DNA of 64,000 nucleotides from Owenia fusiformis (taxonomy: Eukaryota; Annelida; Polychaeta; Sabellida; Oweniidae): contig CAIIXF020000008.1 of NCBI GenBank assembly GCA_903813345.2, positions 193,341 to 257,340 of the forward strand, read 5' to 3'. Positions 52,001-61,000 of this stretch are shown here, one piece after another. How positions within the stretch are numbered: position 1 is the first letter of the stretch; every line of letters begins with the position of its first letter. Below the pieces are notes generated by a model. The model saw only the letters and a program-made list of their open reading frames with translations, was not told the DNA's origin and searched no databases. Both the position numbers and the translations under genes were made by a program.

Positions 52001-55000
52001 ATAGATTCATACTTTGAATATCTAATCAATGTTGAATTGTTTTGCACAATGGGAGCATATTCTCCTCTTTATCAATCACTTTGTTTGATTTCAGAAAATT
52101 GTAGATGTGATTCTTGGGCAGTTCAGGGGTGCCTTACTGACTGGCAGTGAGCAATATACAGCTGAGAAGCATTTACTACTTGAGCTCTTTGAAATACTTG
52201 TGGCTGAACAGATCAAATCTAAAGATGTATTTGCATATTTCCGGCTGTTTCATGAAAAGGATGCCCCCACAGTAAGTTCACATTTGACATTTTTACCCAA
52301 GTCCCTGAAAAATCTTTTCTCAAGATCTTAACATATTGATTCCACTGCAATTTTAATCTTTAACTTTATAAAAACAACTTTTTTCAAATTGTAATTTTTA
52401 TTAAGATGCGTTTATGTTTGACTGTATCATATGCAAATAAAATAATTATGGAATATTTATTTTATCTTTGTGTGTAGGAGTGTCTACTACAGAGCCTGAT
52501 CAATCTGATTGGCCAACAAAGGCGTGAACCCAAACACTACATCTCATTTCCTACTACACTGGCCCAAGTAGAACCTCCACAGGTCTCCAGTACCAGTCAG
52601 TTTAGTAGACCATCATTTCTAGACAGGTTCACCAATCAAAAGTCAAAGTTTAAGGTAAAAAAGGTTTCTCAGGTATATATTTTCTTCATATATCCTTTCA
52701 CAAATTTGATAAGTTGACCTTGTATTATAAACTTTGACATTAAATAAATAAAAACCTACAATATTCAGTGACTGTTTTCTAATGCAGTCTAATTGGTTAT
52801 GGTTATATGGTTTTGTACAATGTGAAATGTGTTTTGGTAAGAACAGGACACTATAAATAAACTTAAATCATAATTCTTTCTGCACGCAGCTATCCAACAG
52901 CTCTAGCACTGATGTGTTATCTCCACTGGTGTGTGCCCCTGTACAGTGTGATTTAGAGGGACAGTGCCACTGGCCCAAGACATGGGTTGGCTTCAGTGCT
53001 GCCCTCTGGCTCAATATTCAACCATCTAGAAAGGGGCACCATGACAGGACTCAGAAGAAGACTAACCCAGTTGCCTCTTGGTACAGGGAGTCTAGTGCAG
53101 ATAGCTTAGGTAGGCGAAGGATTAACTCATATTAAAGCTATTTCTATTGCACTTTTAAAAAGTCTTATGTCGCTGTCGTCTTGTTCTGATTGGTGTGCTG
53201 GCAGACTGACGTGCATACCTGGAGGCGGGTGCTACATAAATCAAATCTTGTCATCAAAATTCCCAAAAAACATTTACCTGCTCAACTTGAAATCTTAAAG
53301 CTAAGTTCACACCAACGGCGCTTTGATGGCGCTTTAAAGCAGCTTGCAAAGCGACACCAAAGCGTAACAAAGCTTGATTAAAGCGCAAGTTCATAATAGG
53401 TCGTGGAAAAGCTCTGAGTAAAGCCGGACATTGGGCAAGAGCGGCAAAAAATTTTAAAATGTTTAAAAATTTTGGGCGCTCTGTTACAAATTGATATAAG
53501 CGCCAAGAGCGTATCAAAGCTTGACTCAAAGCGTAGGAAAGCTTAACAGAGCTTGGTTCAAAGCAGGGACCCCAGTCTCGTCACGGTCTGTTACCACTTG
53601 ACACGCTTCGTTAAGATGGCATGAAGTTCTGACACGAGGTCAGACTGCTTTCATCAATATCTGACACTCTTTGTTACGCTTTCATGAAGGACTCTCAAGC
53701 TTTCCAACGAATTGAGACGCTTTGATCAAGGATTGCTTCCTTACGCTCTCCCATGCTCTTTCACGCAGGGCGACAAACATCTTCTTCAGATAGATCATGC
53801 TCTGGTCCATCTTAAACTTCTGGATCTTGTTGTTCTGCCATCATTTTCTGGAGTCAAAGATGTAGTGATCTCCTGCATCTTTATATAGTCATTGGATCAA
53901 AAGCGTAATGAAATCGGTGATCCCGACATTTTCCAATGCGTGACAGAGCTCCACAGAGCGTAACAATGCACAACAGAGCTTGATAATCATACCAAAGCCT
54001 GATTTAAAGCGTCATTATCGCATCAAAACGTAATAAAGCTTATCAAAGCGTGATTTCAAGCGTAACAAAGCCTGATCAAAGCGTGAGGAACCATAACAAG
54101 TCGGGAAATCAGAGCGTATCAGAGCTTATAAGAGCATAACATTAGTTATTAGGAGATTGTGATATTTTTGGAGAAGTACACAAAAATGACGGCGCTTTGC
54201 TTGCCAATTTAAAGCGTTGCATTCGCCGTTGGTGTGAACTAGGTGTTACAGATTCAAGAGCTGACTAGTGCCAAGATCTGATTAGGTTTAGGCATGCTGG
54301 GTAATTTACTTGGCAGCCATTTTGAATTTTTCCATAGATAAATTACATGGTGGTCATTATCCCACTGAACTAAATTCGTGGGGGATATAGGAAAGCTGTC
54401 AAACACAGAACAAAGTGGTTTGATATGGCACATTGGTAAGGTATAGCACATGGCTCAGAATAAAGTAAGTACCAAATAAGAAGAACAAAGAGTTAAAGAA
54501 TAAAGATATTCCCAAGCTATCAATACAAGCAGTAACCGAAAGACGTCCAATTAAATACCGGATATGACAAATAAATATAATCAATTATAATCTACCTACT
54601 TGATGTAGATATCCAAATGTTGGTCTGGATTTATCTTTGTGGAAAGATTGTATCCTTCAGCTGCTCTTTAACAAAACATGTGGGACAGTGTATCTATATA
54701 TTACAAGACGTCTGTCCAAAGGCAGATTCAATGACCACAGAAGCAGAATCAAAGTAAATAACAAAGGATCAAGTTGTATGATCTTCGCTAACCACTTTAA
54801 TGAGGGAAACTGTAAAGACATTAACTATAAAGTACAAATTATAAAACAAGTGACTGCTATCAACAACCAAAACAAAGAAAGAGAAAGAAGACGAGAAGAT
54901 AGAGAAACATACTGGATAAAAGAACTACAATGTGTTTATCCATATGGACTCAATAACAGATTAGAGAAAAATATTGATCAGAGGAAGGAAGAAGATCTAA

Positions 55001-58000
55001 TATACAAAGACTTCAATCACAAAAGAAGAAGAAGAAATCGGAGACCCAAAGGAAAGTATAAAATACCAAATAATCTCAAGGCAATAAATGTATATAATAT
55101 CATAAAAGAAAAGGCGAATAACAGCATTCAGGAAGGAATAAAGGAAACTTTGAAAACTATTCCACAGATGAAAAAAGCTTAAGTGGGAAAAATAGGTATG
55201 ATAAACATAGAAAATGAAGAAACTCTCGCAGTAAGATTACAAAGAATACTTGATGACAGAATTCAAACAAAATAATTAGGAAAAAAAATAAAATGAAGAA
55301 AACAGAAAAAACTGAAGAGGAAAAGTAATAGGGAGAAAGAAGATCAAGAAAGAAGAAACTAAAGAGGACAAGAAAATAACAACAACAGAAACAAAGAAGA
55401 AACCAAGAAGACAAAGAGTGAAAGAAAAAGACAAATAAAATCAGAAGAAGTAAGAAGAAAACAACAGCAACTACAAATAGATTTTCAAGCCCCCATGGTG
55501 TTATATATCAAAATGTACCTGTTCATATAGGGGTTTGATTGATCTACATCAAATTATAGGGAGTCAGGCTACTTTTTGAGATATCAGCATCGATTTATTG
55601 TAACTCACGTTTGCTACCATTTGCTCAATTCTTAGATGACGGGCACACGCGTAGTAAACATGCTCACGCTGGAACTATTTTGATCTACATCGCTATTTCC
55701 ATAATTGAAATGAAAGTTGAACTCCTCATCTTTATTTTGATACCAAATAATGGCATACTAGGTACTCTATATAGGGGTCATATCTTTTGACGGATGGATA
55801 TAGAACCTCACACCCTAGTGACAAAGGAGTTATGCTGAAGAAGACAAAATGGCTGCTAAATATTAAAATGGCGGCCATTTTTCGTAAAACAACCTAATCT
55901 TTGATAACTCAAATAACAGTGAATAGATTTGGTTCAAATTTTATAAGATGATGGCTAGGGACAAAGAAGATTGTCCAAGAAAGAATTTTCAAGATGGCAG
56001 CTGGATTTCAGTGACCTTTGAAAGGTCAAAAAATTGATTTTTTACATTGATTGTTTTAATTTAGGTCAGCTTAATAACCTAGTGAGGTCTGAAAAGTGAA
56101 ATTTTCAAAGTTGAATGTCAACGTTATCAAACTACAGGGTGATCCAGAAGTAACGTCAAAGATGTTGTAATTTCAAAAGTATTCATCAGATCTTCATGAA
56201 ATTTGGTATACATGTACCCACAACATTTCTGAGTTACCATCTCAAAGATTGGAATTCAATCATTTCATTGGTTGAAATTATGGTTGCTATAGTAACCCGA
56301 TATCGCGTAACCCGGGGCAAATTACTTAACGTGTAATGCGTAATCTCAAAATATCAACAAGATCTGAAATTGTTATATCCTCAACATTTTATTTCACAAC
56401 AATATAAATCATACTAGTGCACAGTTACTAATAATAGTTCATTCTACATAATTGCCACCATTTGCAACACATTTCTCATGTCTGGATACCCATTCCTTGA
56501 ACACAGAATTAAATCCATTAGAACTCATTCCTTGTAGGGCTAGTACTACGGCATTTTTCAATTCCTCACAGGATTGAAAATTATTTCCACTAAGGTTTCT
56601 TTTTAGTTCCCCATACAAATAAAAGTCACTGGGGGCAAGATCAGGTGAATAAGGGGCATGTTCAAGTTGTTGAAATCCAAGTGTTTGGACTGTGTTGCTG
56701 GTCAGGATTGCAGTGTGCGTAGGGGCATTGTCCCAATGCAAGATAAACTGCTGCAGATGTCCGGGACGCTTTTTCCTCAGGGAACGTTGAAGATCACGCT
56801 TCAGAACCTGAAAAACAAATGTTTAATGGTTGTTAAACCAGTTGTTTCATTGATTGGATTTGGATTTGAATCATGGCCATGGAGTTATAATTATATTGAC
56901 AGTGAACAACATTTAAATACTTTAATTTAAAAATAAAATTCACAGTATGATGTATTATTAGAACAAATGATATCTTACCTTTGCAATGTAAACGGCATTA
57001 ATTCTCTGGCCAATGGGAACAAAATGGGTTAACACCATTCCTCTAATGTCAAAGAATGTCACAACCATTTGTTTCTTTTGTGGAATTCCTGGTACTATTT
57101 TAGGCTTGGTTGGTGTTGGGGAGTTGTCATGTTTCCACGATGAACTTTGTTGCGTGGTCTCTGGGATGTAGAATGATAGCAATGATTCGTCACTCGTAAT
57201 GATCTTGTTAAGAAAGTCATCTCCATCTCTCCGATATTTTGCAAGAAAGTCCCTTGAAGCCTTAACACGCCGGTCTTTCTGCTCCTGTGTCAAGTCATGC
57301 GGCACCCATTTAGCAGACACCTTCTTTAACAGACAGTTCTTTGTCAGTATCCGTTGCACAGTCCCATAGCTCAGATCGTGTTTTTCAGCCAATTCTCTGA
57401 TAGAAATTTGCCTATTGTCCATAACATCAGCTTCAATTGCTTTGATGGTTTGATCATCGAATGACGACACTGGCCTGCCTCCTCGCTGCTTGTCTACCAC
57501 TTCATCATATCCACTGGAATACTTGTTAAACCACCTGTAAATGTTTCTCTCAGCAATGGCAGCTTTACCATATGCCTTCTTTATCGGTCTTATAGTCTCT
57601 TTTACACCTTTCCCCAACTTTACACAGAACTTAATGTTTGTTCTTTGCTCTATTTTACTCTGACTTGGCGCCATCTTGAATTGGGTGGGTTAGTGTCCTT
57701 GGTCATGTTAGTATTTGTCATGGATGATGGAAACAATTCAAAGAAATTGAAAGCTTTTTATGAATGCCTATTGTGACATCACAACTATTACATATTTGTT
57801 ACCATGGCAACAAATATAAAAATCATAGAAAACAAACAATGAACATTTTCAAATGTTACTGACTTTTTAAATTAGAGAAATTCACAAAAACTTTATGGTT
57901 TCTCTTCAATTTGCCCCGGGTTACGCGATATCGGGTTACTATAGCAACCATAATTTCAACCAATGAAATGATTGAATTCCAATCTTTGAGATGGTAACTC

Positions 58001-61000
58001 AGAAATGTTGTGGGTACATGTATACCAAATTTCATGAAGATCTGATGAATACTTTTGAAATTACAATGTCTTTGACGTTACTTCTGGATCACCCTGTAGG
58101 TACCAAATGATGTTGTCTAAATTAATTCTTGTCATCAAAACTGCAGAAAAAAGCTAACCTGTTCAACTTGAATTTTTTTAACATGCAAGAACAGTCTAGT
58201 GCCAAAAGCTGATTAGGTTTTGGGCATGCTGGGTAAATTAATTGCTGACGATTTTGCTCTTGAAAATGTGATATTCAACACTGGGTGTCCTGTGAATTTG
58301 GATGTGCATGTGTAATATTCTGCATATTTTAATCAACTGCTGTAGTCCAAGTTATCAATCCCCAACTCTCAATGTTTATAGACGTTGCTGATCTTGTACC
58401 AAAGACATTGAAGTTAAGCCTACTAAGAGAGCCTCTTGTGCCCAAGTATTGGAACTCTGATTGTCAGCATGTTCTATCTGTGGGCTCTCCAGAGAAGATG
58501 TTCCAACTGTGGGTCGACCCAGATGACCTTAAACTAACAATAAGGTACTTCTGTCTATATATTTTAACTCAGGAATTCTCAAAACTATATTAAAAATACA
58601 CATTATATGACGAAACCAATTCAACGCATTGTTATGGTGATGATTTAAAATCAAGATTTTCATTCAAATTATTGAGTCATAGTAGTAAATTGCATTTACA
58701 GGATGTCAAGCAGTTTGTTTGAGACAGATGATGTGCTCTGTGAGACATCTGTTAGTGGACTGTTGAAGGAGAATAGCTGGCATCACCTTACCATAAGTCA
58801 TTCAGAGAGCATCGTTGCAGGCAGGGTACTTGCTAAGGTTAGTTATTTTGGTCTTACCAAGGCCATTCAGAGAGAATTCTCCTCGAGAAGGAATTTTCAA
58901 GATGGCAGATGAATTTCAAAATAGCAACCATTTTCCATAAAAGAATGGAATCTTTGATAATACAAAAATATCATTTGATGGATTTCCTTCAATAGAACCG
59001 TTGCAGATTCTATTTCTGCCTCTCCATGAAAAAATATGAATGGAGCAGTTATAAGGTCAATATTCAGCCTTGAAGTGTACTAGCATACATGCTAAATCAG
59101 GTAGTCTTTTTTGTCTATCAAAACCCCTACTTCTTAATCAAATATATGATGAAGTATAATAGTATAATATTTGGATTAAAAAGTTGTATAACATTCTATA
59201 AGTGCATTGAGCATTTTTCTATATCCATTGCGGAACAAAAAATATGACAAAAAATGATAATCTTTCAATTCAAAGTATGATATGAAGCAATCTCAAACTT
59301 AATATTTTCTGTGATATTCCATTTGTGTCAAATTTAATATGCCGATTTCTTGGAACAAAGGAGCTCTCCTCAAGAATAAATTTGGAGAATACTGCTAGGA
59401 TTTGCTGGTCTGTGCAGAGTTGCTGTTTTCTAGTTTATCCATAATTATCAAAAAAAGGGAGGCGGCATGGCATTGGTATATTCTTGCATTAATGTGTTTT
59501 GAAGAAACTGTAGTATGTTTTCTCTGCAGACCAACATCACAATTGATGGATGTTTCTCAAGGCAGCTCCACATGGATCATGAAATCCTGCCTGCTTTAAG
59601 AGGCACAGTGGATTCTAAGCTGTTTGTTGGCCACAGTACAACCAAACACTCCCATGCTGAACTTCAACAGTGCAAACTCCACATAGGCAATGTTATGCTC
59701 TTTAAAGGTAAGATTTGGCAATGTTATGCTCTTTAAAGGTTGGATTGGGCAATGTTATGCTCTTTAAAGGTTGGATTGGGCAATGTTATGCTCTTTAAAG
59801 GTTAGATTGGGCAATGTCATGCTCTTTAAAGGTAGGATTGGGCAATGTCATGCTCTTTAAAGGTAAGATTGGGCAATGTTATGCTCTTTAAAGGTAGGAT
59901 TGGGCAATGTCATGCTCTTTAAAGGTTGGATTGGGCAATGTTATGCTCTTTAAAGGTAAGATTGGGCAATGTTATGCTCTTTAAAGGTTGGATTGGGCAA
60001 TGTCATGCTCTTTAAAGGTTGGATTGGGCAATGTTATGCTCTTTAAAGGTTGGATTGGGCAATGTTATGCTCTTTAAAGGTTGGATTGGGCAATGTTATG
60101 CTCTTTAAAGGTTGGATTGGGCAATGTTATGCTCTTTAAAGGTAGGTTTGGGCAATGTCATGCTCTTTAAAGGTAAGATTGGGCAATGTTATGCTCTTTA
60201 AAGGTTGGATTGGGCAATGTTATGCTCTTTAAAGGTAGGATTGGGCAATGTCATGCTCTTTAAAGGTAGGATTGGGCAATGCCATGCTCTTTAAAGGTAG
60301 GATTGGGCAATGTTATGCTCTTTAAAGGTAGGATTGGACAATGTTATGCTCTTAAAAGGTAGGATTGGGCAATGTTTTGCTCTATAAAGCTTAAGGTAGC
60401 ATTGGGGAGCTGTCATAAATTTGAATTTTAAACAAGTGTTCCTCTGTAATATGTTCTGCATAAGTAACACTATATGGTGGATTAATAATAATAGGACGCT
60501 AACCTTCATCTCTGTAAATATCAAAGCTGGAAGCAATTGCTCATCTCATGAATGAATATCGCAAATATAAGTAGTTTATGAAAAGGGCAGTTTAACTTGA
60601 ATGCATTGCAGAGTGTGTCATCACTAAGGAGTTAAGTATGAAGCTCTACAGTTTGGGACCTGACTGCACATGTATCAGTCACTGTGACTCATCAAGGCTG
60701 AACTCCAACCATGCATACCTGGTCACCAAACATTGGATTACTCACTCTGGTTTGAGCCTTGATGTACTTTGTGGAGTAGATGAGGTCAGCCTGGCCCCTT
60801 TACAGGTATCATTCAACATAATTTCTGCTTCTACAATAGCACCTGGCTTGTCTGTGGTACATGGTATCTATAGTACATGTTTATTGTACAATGTACATGT
60901 GTCTTGTTTGTTGTAGATATTGTACATGGCTTGTCTAATTAGTACATGTGACATCTCTATAGTACATAACATGTTTACAGGACATGTGGATGAATTCAGA

